From: Burkholderiaceae bacterium
Lineage (GTDB): Bacteria > Pseudomonadota > Gammaproteobacteria > Burkholderiales > Burkholderiaceae
Assembly: GCA_947450605.1 (NCBI GenBank)
Contig: CANFWB010000010.1
Coordinates: forward strand, 1 to 49,810
Reading direction: 5' to 3'
DNA: 49,810 bases
The notes beneath the pieces are model-generated. The model ran no database searches and was not told where the DNA came from. It worked only from the letters and a program-made list of their open reading frames with translations. Within the stretch, counting starts at the first letter, position 1; each line of letters opens with the position of its first letter. This document shows, in pieces, positions 8,924-17,818 of the stretch. The position numbers and the translations under genes were made by a program.

Positions 8924-9325
8924 TTAGGCTACTCGAGTGCCAACCCAATAGGCAATAGTGGCGGAGAGGGCGGTAACAGCCGACCCCCAGGCAATGTCAA
9001 TCAATGCTAGCCGCATGGGAAAGTCTCGAATGACCGCTAAGTTGGTCAGGTCGTAAGTCATATAGCAAAAGAACCCAAACAGGACGCCATATTGCGCTGC
9101 ATAAATCCAGGACTGTTTGGAGATCGCTGGCAGAATTACGAATATTGAAGTCCCAAGTGCATAGAGTACGTAAAAGCTGAATCCTGCCAATAATTTGGGT
9201 TCGCTGGCCATGAGTGAGCCCATGTCATTGCGATAGAGGTTTTTAGCAATGCCGAGCAGCCAAATTAAATCAATCACGATTAATGACAGGAGAAACGAAA
9301 AATACACCGCGAAGTACTTGAGCAA
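8924..9325 (-). CDS. DUF2177 family membrane protein
   Basis: This 133-residue protein has four hydrophobic helices and the DUF2177 features DLIWLLGIAKNLYRNDMG near the N-terminus and YMTYDLTNLAVIRDFP plus DIAWGSAV in the second half. Function is unknown. The start is a TTG; AAGGAAA lies 8 bases upstream of it and no ATG is near, so the TTG is probably right. It lies 17 bases upstream of sulP in the same direction. Confidence 0.87.
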   Translation of the reverse strand: MLKYFAVYFSFLLSLIVIDLIWLLGIAKNLYRNDMGSLMASEPKLLAGFSFYVLYALGTSIFVILPAISKQSWIYAAQYGVLFGFFCYMTYDLTNLAVIRDFPMRLALIDIAWGSAVTALSATIAYWVGTRVA

Positions 9326-9413
9326 TTAAGTTTCCTTTTTATGCTTTTACAGGTGAATAATATGGATTATGATGGTATGCAGCGCATTAGGGTTTAATTT
9401 AACAGGAGTCAAT

Positions 9414-9854
9414 ATGTTCAAGCACTTATTAGTACCGGTTGATGGATCAGATGTGAGTAAAAAGTCTTTAAAGAAGGTTGCGGAGCTTGCTAAAGCAGAT
9501 AAGGCTGCCATAACTTTGGTTTATGTTTCCGATCCAATGCCGCCGATGGTTTATTCGGATAGCACTATGGGCTACGGTATCTCTCAAAAAGACCACAAGA
9601 AGGTCTGCGAGGCATATGCTGCTGATGTCTTTAAAAAGGCTGCCCTTGCATTGGGTGCTGGCATTAAATCCAATACCCTGCATATTGCTAATAGCGTTTT
9701 ATCCGAGGGTATTTTGGACGGCGCCAAGAAAGCTAAGGCGGATGTAATTGTGATGGCTTCACACAAGCGCACGGGTATCAAGAGTGTCTTGTTGGGTAGC
9801 GAAACTCATGAAGTGATTGTGCATTCAAAGTTGCCAGTCTTGGTTCTTGGGTAA
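9414..9854 (+). CDS. Universal stress protein, UspA family
   Basis: This 146-residue single Usp domain begins MFKHLLVPVDGSDVSKKSL, the ATP-binding N-terminal strand with the conserved aspartate. Its C-terminus has SHKRTGIKSVLLGSETHEVI ahead of the LPVLVLG strand, close to the G-2x-G-9x-G-S/T loop, though the first glycine is replaced. The ATG at 9414 has AGGAG 5 bases upstream; a longer reading from 9369 lacks a ribosome site. It is monocistronic, with its own terminator. Usp proteins act in starvation and redox stress; no FNR site is visible upstream. Confidence 0.94.
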   Translation: MFKHLLVPVDGSDVSKKSLKKVAELAKADKAAITLVYVSDPMPPMVYSDSTMGYGISQKDHKKVCEAYAADVFKKAALALGAGIKSNTLHIANSVLSEGILDGAKKAKADVIVMASHKRTGIKSVLLGSETHEVIVHSKLPVLVLG

Positions 9855-9875
9855 CGCCCGCAGCATCAAAAAATG

Positions 9876-9900
9876 AAGGGGTCCAATGGACCCCTTTTTT
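9876..9900 (+). terminator. Rho-independent terminator of the usp gene
   Basis: Arms GGGGTCC (9878-9884) and GGACCCC (9888-9894) with loop AAT, extended by A-T pairs, are followed by a run of T residues to 9900. It lies 22 bases after the stop codon. Confidence 0.92.
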
Positions 9901-9941
9901 ATTCTTCAGATGAATGTTTTGATTTCTAGATTTAGCATTCT

Positions 9942-11432
9942 TTAATTATTGATGGGGGTACCCAGCAATAAAATCTCTCTGGTTAGCAACCCACTATCGC
10001 CATCACGCATGTTCCATAAATCCAATTGGGTTTTTGGGCTATATGGATCCACGTAGACTCCATCTTTTCTTAACTCAAAATGCAGGTGGGGGCCCGTAGA
10101 GCGACCGGTGGACCCTACGTAGCCAATCTCTAATCCACGGCGCACCTCATTCCCCACCTCTAGCTCTACGTTGTAGTTACTTAAATGGGCATAGTAGGTG
10201 CGGTAATTTCCGGGGTGCTCCAGAATGATGAGATTGCCAAAGGCGCCGCTAAATCCCAAGTGCGCAACCTTACCCGTAGCCACGCTAAAGATGGGTGTTC
10301 CAATGGGTGCCGCGTAGTCAATACCCATGTGGGCGCGGTAGCGTTGCTTGGAAGCTGCTGCTACGGGAGTAGCGCCTTTAGTGGGGGCAACCTTTTTATT
10401 GGATGCGCGTACACTCCCAACGCCTCGCGAGATGCGTCGATAACTCAGAGGGTTAGTCCAGAACGTGCGCTCAATGGATTCTCCAGAGGCGGTATAGAAC
10501 CCACCGGGAATGTCGTTTCGTTCAACCCAAAATGCACTTGAAAATACTTCTTTAGAAGATGGGTCAATAATTTCTACTGCCCAAATTTGCGCCCAGCGCT
10601 CTTTGTCACCAAAGTCCACAATGAGCCGAACAATACTATTCGTATTTTCTAGGGCATTACTTTCTTCAGGATAAATTTGCTTAATAACGGAGTTCAATTC
10701 CCAAATTAACTCGACTGGTAATTTATCACCAACCCTTTTGGGGTCATACAGTACATCGCTAAGTCGAAATTGAATTTCAGTAAAGCGCTTGGATTCATCT
10801 TTTAAGTAGTCTTGCTGAATCAAGAAGCTGCCTGCTGCTGAAGGGGTAAAGGTCCAAATCTCTGTTTTGGCATCTTGTATGGGGCCATTCATGATGCTGA
10901 GTGATTCAAAGCGATTACGACTGCCAAGGGCTAGCGCATAGGGAATGCAGTTACCACGCATTCGATCAAAAAACCCTTTAGTTTGCGCTCTGAAAAAATC
11001 ATTCAGCTTGCGATCCTCAAGACCTATGTTGGCCGGTAGATTCTCTTCATTAAAGCTGCGGCGCTGGCAACCTCGTTGCACGCGGTAGTCTAGGTTTGCA
11101 CCGCCTTCATAAGTATGCTCACCCTCGATCCGTTTAAATAACTCGGGATTTAAGCTCATGCTTTTCGAGGGCTGATTGAGTGCGCTATCTTTAAACTTGA
11201 TGCCAGACTGTTTGCTGCTTTGTGTGGCAGCTTTTTGCTTTATCTGGGGGGTCTTACTGGCTTTATTGGTTTGACTCGCTGACTGCGCTTGCGCGCTCGA
11301 GACAGCATTGAATGCTGGTAATGAAATCAGAACAATAAGAGCGAGCCCAATGATTTGGATCGCTTTATTCAAGCAGTAAGGTAGATGGCTTGCTTTTTTC
11401 TTCACTGCCCGATTATCCAATATTGTTAGCAA
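9942..11432 (-). CDS. M23-family peptidoglycan endopeptidase (LytM/DacS-like)
   Basis: This protein of up to 496 residues has an N-terminal hydrophobic segment (about 24-48) as signal peptide or anchor. A long middle region follows, then a C-terminal M23 domain (about 360-460). The zinc ligands are visible in HMGIDYAAPIGTP (H-x3-D) and HLHFELRKDG (H-x-H), with the catalytic-region histidine in TYYAHLSNY. It should cut peptide cross-bridges in the periplasm. The start is uncertain: TTG 11432, or a GTG nine codons later that gives a more typical MKKKASH signal start. Confidence 0.9.
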   Translation of the reverse strand: MLTILDNRAVKKKASHLPYCLNKAIQIIGLALIVLISLPAFNAVSSAQAQSASQTNKASKTPQIKQKAATQSSKQSGIKFKDSALNQPSKSMSLNPELFKRIEGEHTYEGGANLDYRVQRGCQRRSFNEENLPANIGLEDRKLNDFFRAQTKGFFDRMRGNCIPYALALGSRNRFESLSIMNGPIQDAKTEIWTFTPSAAGSFLIQQDYLKDESKRFTEIQFRLSDVLYDPKRVGDKLPVELIWELNSVIKQIYPEESNALENTNSIVRLIVDFGDKERWAQIWAVEIIDPSSKEVFSSAFWVERNDIPGGFYTASGESIERTFWTNPLSYRRISRGVGSVRASNKKVAPTKGATPVAAASKQRYRAHMGIDYAAPIGTPIFSVATGKVAHLGFSGAFGNLIILEHPGNYRTYYAHLSNYNVELEVGNEVRRGLEIGYVGSTGRSTGPHLHFELRKDGVYVDPYSPKTQLDLWNMRDGDSGLLTREILLLGTPINN

Positions 11433-11536
11433 ACTCTTGGATATTTATGTTGTAGTGCAGCAATTTTCTATTGAAGTGGGTCAAGGAAACTAAAAAAAGT
11501 TATGGATACAATAATTTTTTGAATGCAGGAGCTTAT

Positions 11537-12670
11537 ATGCCCATTATTGAGTCGGTATCGGTTGCATCAGTTGCAGTGCCTCTGGATAAAGTGACTTCCT
11601 TTTCCACGCGGACGGTTTCAGAGCGGCACTATTGCTTAGTTAAAGTCCGTGGTAAGGATGGTAATGAAGGTATTGGTTTTTGCTATGTTGGTAGTGCAGG
11701 TGGCGATATCGCCAAGCTTGCTGTAGAGCAATTGCTGGCCCCAAAGCTGATTGGTCAAAACAGTCATCGCAGCGAAGGTTTGTGGATGGAGATGTATAAC
11801 GAATCCATTCTGCAGGGGCGTTCTGGCGCAGTCATGCGCGGCATCTCGATTTTGGATACAGCGCTGTGGGATTTAAATGCCCGCGCCGCTAAATTGCCGC
11901 TTCACCAATACTTAGGTTCGGTTGTGGATGACCGCGTTCCGGCCTATGCCAGCGGCGGCTACTATCTTGAGGGCAAAACCCCTGCCAAGTTAGGCAGGGA
12001 GATGGAGTCCTACGTTAAACAGGGTTTTAAGGCTGTCAAAATGAAAGTAGGCCGCCTTTCCCCAAGAGAGGAAGAGGCGCGCGTTAAGGCTGCTCGTAAG
12101 GCCGTAGGCGAGGACGTTTTGCTGACCTTGGACGCAAACAATGCTTGGCGCGATCTACCCACGGCGTTGGAATATATTCGTCGCTTTGAAGCCTACAACC
12201 CCTACTGGATTGAGGAGCCTTTTTCTCCCGACGCCATTGATTTGCACGCAGCTTTGGCTCGTCAAACCAAGATTAACGTGGCCACCGGTGAAATGGAGGC
12301 TGGACGCTGGCGCTTTAGGGAGTTAATCGATGCAGGCGGCGCAGCGATTTTGCAGTCCGATGCAGCAGTGTGTGGCGGCATTACTGAATGGCGCCGTATT
12401 TCTGCGTATGCGGACTTAAAAGGGGTGATTGTTTGCCCTCATTGGATGCATGATTTACATGCGCCTTTAGTAGCTGCAACGCCAAATGCCCGCTTCGTGG
12501 AGTTTTTCTTAGACGATCAGGTCTTGAATTTCCGTAGATTGATTAATAAGCAGCTCACCTTCAAGGATGGCGATTTGATTTTGCATAAAACGCCAGGCTT
12601 AGGCTTTGAGTTTGATGAGGCGGCGGTCAAGAAATACGCAGGTAAGGCGGCTTGGACAAAAATTGTCTAG
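11537..12670 (+). CDS. Enolase-superfamily (mandelate racemase/muconate lactonizing) enzyme
   Basis: This 377-residue enzyme has an N-terminal capping domain and a TIM barrel. The catalytic Lys motif is KAVKMKVGRLS. Metal ligands fit LTLDANNAW (Asp), YWIEEPFSP (Glu) and ATGEMEAG (Glu). A His-containing CPHWMHDLHAP loop closes the site. It should abstract a proton alpha to a carboxylate and then dehydrate or racemise an acid sugar or hydroxy acid. ATG 11537 is chosen for AGGAG 5 bases upstream. It converges on the TRAP-TAXI operon, which suggests a shared pathway. Confidence 0.92.
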   Translation: MPIIESVSVASVAVPLDKVTSFSTRTVSERHYCLVKVRGKDGNEGIGFCYVGSAGGDIAKLAVEQLLAPKLIGQNSHRSEGLWMEMYNESILQGRSGAVMRGISILDTALWDLNARAAKLPLHQYLGSVVDDRVPAYASGGYYLEGKTPAKLGREMESYVKQGFKAVKMKVGRLSPREEEARVKAARKAVGEDVLLTLDANNAWRDLPTALEYIRRFEAYNPYWIEEPFSPDAIDLHAALARQTKINVATGEMEAGRWRFRELIDAGGAAILQSDAAVCGGITEWRRISAYADLKGVIVCPHWMHDLHAPLVAATPNARFVEFFLDDQVLNFRRLINKQLTFKDGDLILHKTPGLGFEFDEAAVKKYAGKAAWTKIV

Positions 12671-12696
12671 ATGACGAATCGAATCATGGAGTAGTA

Positions 12697-12731
12697 AAAA
12701 ATAATCCCGCCTCATGAGCGGGATTATTTTT
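12697..12731. terminator. Bidirectional terminator between the enolase-superfamily gene and the TRAP operon
   Basis: A 14-base stem, from AAAAATAATCCCGC (12697-12710) to its complement (12718-12731), encloses a 7-base loop. The A-rich left side and T-rich right side let it work on both strands, which fits the two convergent genes. Confidence 0.93.
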
Positions 12732-12759
12732 GTACGTCGGAAGCCATGCTTCAGAGCAT

Positions 12760-14772
12760 TTAACTTGAACGCGGGTTCAACTTAAAGTGCCTCATGGATT
12801 GGGTGACCAATACCAAGCCAAAACCTACAAATCCAATCAGGTCGGCTTCGGTAGATGGATAGGCAAGCGCAACACCCGCAATCACCATGATGATGCGCTC
12901 AAAGGTTTTGGTCTTCTCAATAAACCAACCCTGGAGACCGCCGGCCAAGCAGATGATGCCAACCACAGCTGTAAATGACACCCAGGCAATTTGCATCCAA
13001 TCGGCTTGCTCTAAAGCTGCTGTCGAGCCCATCAACAATAAGCTCACGCCAGACTTGTCCAGTACAAACATGAAGGGCACCAAAATAGCTGGTGCAACAT
13101 ACTTCCAGGTTTGCAATGTGGTCTTGTAGGGGTTGCCTTTACAAATTGCCGCCGCCGCAAAGGGTGAGAGCGCAGTAGGAGGGGATACCTCAGAAAGCAC
13201 GGCATAGTAGAAGATAAACATGTGCGCTGCAAATTCTGGAACGCCAAGGTTAATCAAAGCGGGTGCCGCGATTACAGCGCAGATGATGTAAGACGCTGTT
13301 ACTGGGACGGCAAGACCAACAACCCACACTACCAAACCAGTGAAGATGGCAGTGAGTAACAGTGATCCGCCTGCATATTGAATCACGATGGAGCTGAACT
13401 TGAGTCCCAAACCAGTCAAAGTGACTGTACCTACAATCAATCCAGCACCAGCACAAGTTACAGCAATGGCGAGCACACCGGTGGAGCCCGATGCCAGCGC
13501 TTTAGTGAGGTTGGAGTTGTAGAGGCCTGAGAAGATCTTCTCTTTACCCTGGAACCAATCCCAAGGAATGATGGCAGTATCCCGACGCATCATGCTGGAG
13601 AGCGCTGATACAACGGTCGCCCAGAATACAGACATGACTGGCGAGAAACCAAACATCATGAATACCACAATGGAAATTAATGAGAAGAAGTGGAACCAAT
13701 ATTTTTTGGTTAATTGCCAAGCGCTTTCGGCTGCTTGGAAGTGAATGTTCTTCATGCCGTATTTGCGAACATCAATCTCTACCATGACCAATAGGCCAAG
13801 GTAAAAGAGAATCGTTGGGATGGTCGCCATGAGCAACACATCTAAGTAGGAGATCTTCAAGAAGTCTGCAATCAAGAATGCCGCTGCACCAAGCACTGGA
13901 GGGGAGATGATGGCACCTAAGCCGCCAGCTGCCAACAATCCGCCAGCCGCATTTTTCTCGTAACCAACCTTGTCGAGCATAGGTGCCGCTACGGAGCCTA
14001 CGGTTACAGTAGTTGCAACACCGGAACCTGAAGGGCCACCCAGTAGAAATGAGGAGAGAACAATCGTTCTGCCAACACCAGATGATTTACCGCCCATGGC
14101 AGCAAAAGAGAAATCGATAAAGAATTTACCTGCGCCAGTGAACTGCAAGAAGGCGCCAAAAATAGTAAAGAGAATAATCAGTGTTGCCGATACATCCACT
14201 GCTGTGCCATAGATGCCCTCAAGAGTCATATACATATAGCCGACTAGACGATCAAGGTCATAGCCCTTATGTGTCCATGGTGCCGGCAAGTAGTTGCCAA
14301 ATAGGGCATACAACAAGAATAAAGAGGTGACGACAACCAAGACCATGCCGTTAGTTCTTCTCACGCTTTCGAGGATCAAGGCGATGAGGAAGACGCCAAC
14401 CATCACATCGCTTGAATTGGGGGCGGTATTGCGATCAAAGAGATCATCGCCGCCATTCAAAATGTAATAGGCGACAAATACTGAGCCGATAGCAAATAAG
14501 ATATCCCACCACATTAAGCGGTTTTTAAAGCGAGCCGCGATTGGGAAACTGAGGAAAACCAAGAACAATACTAAGGCTACGTGGATTACACGAAGCTGTT
14601 GTGTGGGTACGATCGAGTAGGCGGCATACAAATGAAAGAGCGACATGCCAACAGCCACTAGGGTGATGAACTTGGCTAGCATACCTTTGTAGTCATTGGA
14701 ATCACCCTCCTCTTGCTTAATGAAGGCGTCTAATTTTTCTTGTGTTTCGTTATCAATCACGGATTGCGTCAT
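12760..14772 (-). CDS. TRAP transporter fused permease (DctQM type, TAXI system)
   Basis: This 670-residue protein with about 17-18 helices fuses the small (4-helix) and large (12-helix) TRAP membrane subunits, as is usual in TAXI-type systems. The glycine-rich FLLGGPSGSGVATTVTVGSV and GGLLAAGGLGAIISPPVLGA segments are typical of the 4TM/12TM fusion family. It uses an ion gradient to import a ligand delivered by the binding protein encoded upstream at 14887. The substrate is probably a small organic acid, an inference from the neighbouring enzymes. Confidence 0.95.
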   Translation of the reverse strand: MTQSVIDNETQEKLDAFIKQEEGDSNDYKGMLAKFITLVAVGMSLFHLYAAYSIVPTQQLRVIHVALVLFLVFLSFPIAARFKNRLMWWDILFAIGSVFVAYYILNGGDDLFDRNTAPNSSDVMVGVFLIALILESVRRTNGMVLVVVTSLFLLYALFGNYLPAPWTHKGYDLDRLVGYMYMTLEGIYGTAVDVSATLIILFTIFGAFLQFTGAGKFFIDFSFAAMGGKSSGVGRTIVLSSFLLGGPSGSGVATTVTVGSVAAPMLDKVGYEKNAAGGLLAAGGLGAIISPPVLGAAAFLIADFLKISYLDVLLMATIPTILFYLGLLVMVEIDVRKYGMKNIHFQAAESAWQLTKKYWFHFFSLISIVVFMMFGFSPVMSVFWATVVSALSSMMRRDTAIIPWDWFQGKEKIFSGLYNSNLTKALASGSTGVLAIAVTCAGAGLIVGTVTLTGLGLKFSSIVIQYAGGSLLLTAIFTGLVVWVVGLAVPVTASYIICAVIAAPALINLGVPEFAAHMFIFYYAVLSEVSPPTALSPFAAAAICKGNPYKTTLQTWKYVAPAILVPFMFVLDKSGVSLLLMGSTAALEQADWMQIAWVSFTAVVGIICLAGGLQGWFIEKTKTFERIIMVIAGVALAYPSTEADLIGFVGFGLVLVTQSMRHFKLNPRSS

Positions 14773-14886
14773 GTCTCTACCTATTTTTTCTATACAGCTT
14801 TTTAGTGCTACTAATTCAGAACTATCAAAAAACTCAGGAGTGCTTTTGTTGGAGTACCCCTGTTTAAGTCAAGTAAATTGAGTTAA

Positions 14887-15837
14887 TTAATTTACTTTAA
14901 TGTTCTTTTCCTTAAAGTACTTCAATGCACCTGGGTGGTAAGCAATTGGAGAGGACTTTTGTTTTTGATTTTCAAGGGTTACGTTGATGTATTCCTTGTG
15001 TGTGCGAACCAATTCCAATTTATTGTCAAATACTGCCTTAACAATCTTATAGGCTTCGTCGTCAGTCATGTTGGCATTCACAACGAGGATGTTTGCTACA
15101 CCAGAAACCTGGTTGTCTTTGCCCATGCCGCTGTAGGTTGCTTTTGGAATATTGTCAGCAAAGTATAGGTTGCCATACTTTTTATTCATCGCAACTATTT
15201 CCGCAGCGTTATCTACCATCACAATTTTCATGCCTGGGCTATTTGCCAGATCGGTTACCGCTGCAGTTGGCAAGCCACCAACCCAGAAGAAAGCATCGAT
15301 TTTGCGATCTTTAACGGCATTGACGGACTCTGCAACACTCAAGCGCTCACGCTTCACATCCTTGTCTTTATCAAGGCCTGCAGCTTCAAGCAGACGAAAC
15401 GCCATCACTTCGGTAGCGCTACCTGGGGCACCAGTACTAATACGCTTGCCTTTTAAGTCTTTCATGGACTTGATCCCAGTGGAGTCCACTGTCACTACAT
15501 GCATGAGATTTGGGTATAAAACTAAAAGGGTGCGTAAATCAATTTTTTTGTTTGTAAACTTACCTTCGCCGTCTTTGGCATCTTTAGCAGCATCGGCCAT
15601 GGAGAAGCCAACATAAGGTTTGCCAGTGCCAATTAGGTTGAGGTTGTCTACAGAGCCGCCAGTTACTTCAGCGGTTGCAGACATTCCAGGTACTTTGCTA
15701 GAAAGTACTGAGGCAAGGCCGCCGCCCATAGGGTAGTAAACGCCGCCAGTACCGCCAGTGGCAATAGAAATATTTTGCGCTTGCGCAGCACCGAACAACA
15801 TCGTGAGTGATACAGCAATAACTTTGATCAGTTTCAT
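14887..15837 (-). CDS. TAXI-family TRAP transporter solute-binding protein
   Basis: This 316-residue periplasmic receptor has a signal peptide of about 20 residues (cut after AAQA). The TAXI signature follows: NISIATGGTGGVYYPMGGGL, then STGAPGSATEVMAFRLLEAAG and DAFFWVGGLPTAAV. It captures the ligand for the fused permease at 12760. A 114-base gap separates the two genes and holds no clear terminator. The signature pocket is that of glutamate- or dicarboxylate-type TAXI proteins, but specificity cannot be read from sequence. Confidence 0.95.
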   Translation of the reverse strand: MKLIKVIAVSLTMLFGAAQAQNISIATGGTGGVYYPMGGGLASVLSSKVPGMSATAEVTGGSVDNLNLIGTGKPYVGFSMADAAKDAKDGEGKFTNKKIDLRTLLVLYPNLMHVVTVDSTGIKSMKDLKGKRISTGAPGSATEVMAFRLLEAAGLDKDKDVKRERLSVAESVNAVKDRKIDAFFWVGGLPTAAVTDLANSPGMKIVMVDNAAEIVAMNKKYGNLYFADNIPKATYSGMGKDNQVSGVANILVVNANMTDDEAYKIVKAVFDNKLELVRTHKEYINVTLENQKQKSSPIAYHPGALKYFKEKNIKVN

Positions 15838-15866
15838 TATTTTGTCTCCTGTTATGCGTTGTTTAA

Positions 15867-16793
15867 TTAAAGGCCCGGCATACTGAAATTAATCTTTTGT
15901 AATTCGCCCAGTAATTTTGCTTGCTGGTCTGCACTCAGTTGCATGAGTGGTGGACGTATGCGCAACCACTCAGAATCTTTACTGTAATGTGCAACCGCAG
16001 TTTTCATTCCGGCAATCATTTGATATTGAGCAAAAATTGAGCGTACTTGATCCAAGTCGCTTTGGCGTTGATCTGCGTCAGATTCTTGCCAGTGGGCTGC
16101 TAATTCTGCGATCGCCCTAGGGTTTACGTTAGCTGTAGCTGAGATGCAGCCAACGCCACCTGCACGGAGGGTGCGCATTAAGAACACTTCGCTACCAGCG
16201 TAAACACGGAAACCCGCTGGCGCCAAGAGTTTGATGACGGATTCTGTATACGCCCAATCGCCAGAGCTATCTTTCATGCCGACAACGGTCTTTGGATATT
16301 CTTTAGCAAGGCGCTCTAATAAAGAGAGGCTCAGGTTAATTTTGGTGACTGGTGGAATGTTGTAGATATAAACCTGCAATGCTGCATCGCCCACCTTTTG
16401 AATGACTTCGGAGAAATAGGCGAAGAGGCCGTCATCAGTAACGTCTTTGTAGTAGAACGGGGGCAGCATCAATACGCCTGCGCATTTGTGCTGAACTGCG
16501 TGACGAGTCATATTGACCGTGGCATCAATGGAGGTGGCACCCGTACCCGGCATCATATGTGCGGGGTTTAATCCGCCTTCGATCAAGGTTGTTAGCACAC
16601 CCATCTTCTGTGGGGCGGACATGGAGTTTGCTTCTGAGTTGGTTCCAAAAATGGCTTGACCAACACCATTGGCCTCGAGCCATTGACATTGCTTCAGTAA
16701 TTTTTGCGCATCTGGACTGCCATCCGCTGTAAATGGAGTCAATACAGGTGAGAGCACCGCAGGTAGTGTGGATGGGTGAAGGGACATAGTCAT
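15867..16793 (-). CDS. Dihydrodipicolinate synthase/N-acetylneuraminate lyase family protein
   Basis: This 308-residue class I aldolase-type TIM barrel has its Schiff-base lysine in VVGMKDSSGDW, the tyrosine in YIYNIPPVT and the FGTNSEANSMS phosphate-like loop. Family members include 2-keto-3-deoxy-sugar-acid aldolases and dehydratases. Within this operon (TRAP-TAXI permease, receptor, 2-hydroxyacid dehydrogenase), cleavage or dehydration of a keto acid is more likely than lysine synthesis. Starts at 16793 and 16787 are both possible. Confidence 0.92.
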   Translation of the reverse strand: MTMSLHPSTLPAVLSPVLTPFTADGSPDAQKLLKQCQWLEANGVGQAIFGTNSEANSMSAPQKMGVLTTLIEGGLNPAHMMPGTGATSIDATVNMTRHAVQHKCAGVLMLPPFYYKDVTDDGLFAYFSEVIQKVGDAALQVYIYNIPPVTKINLSLSLLERLAKEYPKTVVGMKDSSGDWAYTESVIKLLAPAGFRVYAGSEVFLMRTLRAGGVGCISATANVNPRAIAELAAHWQESDADQRQSDLDQVRSIFAQYQMIAGMKTAVAHYSKDSEWLRIRPPLMQLSADQQAKLLGELQKINFSMPGL

Positions 16794-16805
16794 ACTTACT
16801 CCGAT

Positions 16806-17735
16806 TTAATTTTTCACTTCGGTCAGAAGTGGCTGTTGATTATAAAAAGCTTCTAAATTGTCTATTGCTAAATTTGTCATCAATTGTCGCGTTTCGGAAG
16901 TTGCGCTACCAATATGCGGTGTTAATAAGACATTATCGATATTTAAGAACTCGGAGTTCGGATTTGGTTCATTTTCAAATACATCGAGCGCTGCACCAGC
17001 AATCTTTTTTTGTTGCAGTGCAACTAAAAGTGCGACTTCATCCACTACGCTACCGCGCGCAATATTGATGAGATAGCCCTTGGGCCCCAAAGCATCCAAG
17101 ACCTCTGCATTGACCATCTTGTCGGTTTCTGGGCTCGCAGGGCACGCAAGGATAAGAACATCAGATGCCTGTGCCAATGCCTTGATATCGGGGTGGTAGT
17201 CGTAGGGAAGCACTTTTTGATTTGGTCCGGTATAGGCAATCTTGACTTTAAAGGGCTCTAGGCGTTTTGCGAGATCTTGTCCAATACGCCCCATCCCTGC
17301 AATCCCGACACATTTGCCTGCAAGCGTGGTGGTCATGGTAAATGGCGCCTTAGACCAGGCGGCGCTCTTAACAAAGGCCTGTGCCTCAGGAATGCGGCGT
17401 AAGAGGCTAAACAGCATGCCAATCGCCAGCTCGCAAACGGCATCATTGAGAACGCCTGGGGTATTGCTCGCTTTAATCTCGTTTGCCTTGAGATAGTTAA
17501 GGGGGAGGTTGTCATAACCAACCCCACAAGTAGCAACCATGCGCACGGTCGGCAGTTGCTCGAGCAATCCTTGTGGCAGCTGGGTATTTGAGCGGGTAAG
17601 GATGGCGGTAAAGTTGCCCTCGGGCGCCTTACCCTGGGGGTCTAATAGCTTGGTGCTGCTCAGGCGTTTATCAATCTCCATTTGCATAATGTCTGGAAAT
17701 TGCCCGACCTGCAGTACCGAATTGACTGGGATCAT
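16806..17735 (-). CDS. D-isomer-specific 2-hydroxyacid dehydrogenase (glyoxylate/hydroxypyruvate reductase-like)
   Basis: This 309-residue NAD(P)-dependent enzyme has the Rossmann loop GIAGMGRIGQDLAKRL and the catalytic Arg in LINIARGSVVDE. The Glu follows in DVFENEPNPN and the His in LLTPHIGSATSETR. It should interconvert a 2-keto acid and a D-2-hydroxy acid, with glyoxylate or hydroxypyruvate as the usual substrates. It is the first gene of the four-gene minus-strand operon, 12 bases upstream of the DHDPS-family gene, and is divergent from the dehydrogenase at 17819. Confidence 0.93.
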   Translation of the reverse strand: MIPVNSVLQVGQFPDIMQMEIDKRLSSTKLLDPQGKAPEGNFTAILTRSNTQLPQGLLEQLPTVRMVATCGVGYDNLPLNYLKANEIKASNTPGVLNDAVCELAIGMLFSLLRRIPEAQAFVKSAAWSKAPFTMTTTLAGKCVGIAGMGRIGQDLAKRLEPFKVKIAYTGPNQKVLPYDYHPDIKALAQASDVLILACPASPETDKMVNAEVLDALGPKGYLINIARGSVVDEVALLVALQQKKIAGAALDVFENEPNPNSEFLNIDNVLLTPHIGSATSETRQLMTNLAIDNLEAFYNQQPLLTEVKN

Positions 17736-17774
17736 GTCTCACTTACTTTTTTATTGGAATAATGAAAACATTGT

Positions 17775-17795
17775 AAGAGGATTTGTAATCCTTAT
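17775..17795. promoter_or_regulatory. Inverted repeat between divergent dehydrogenase genes (possible operator)
   Basis: GGATT-TGT-AATCC (17779-17791) is a perfect inverted repeat; the flanking bases extend it imperfectly to AAGAGGATT-TGT-AATCCTTAT. It lies in the 83-base gap shared by the divergent genes. No regulator gene adjoins it, so the role is uncertain. Confidence 0.35.
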
Positions 17796-17818
17796 CTTGC
17801 CCCTGAAGGAGAAATGAG

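Noticed and set aside
15152-15616. Plus-strand frame of 154 codons
   Set aside because: It is antisense to the TAXI receptor gene; composition is Ser/Ala/Arg-rich without a domain.
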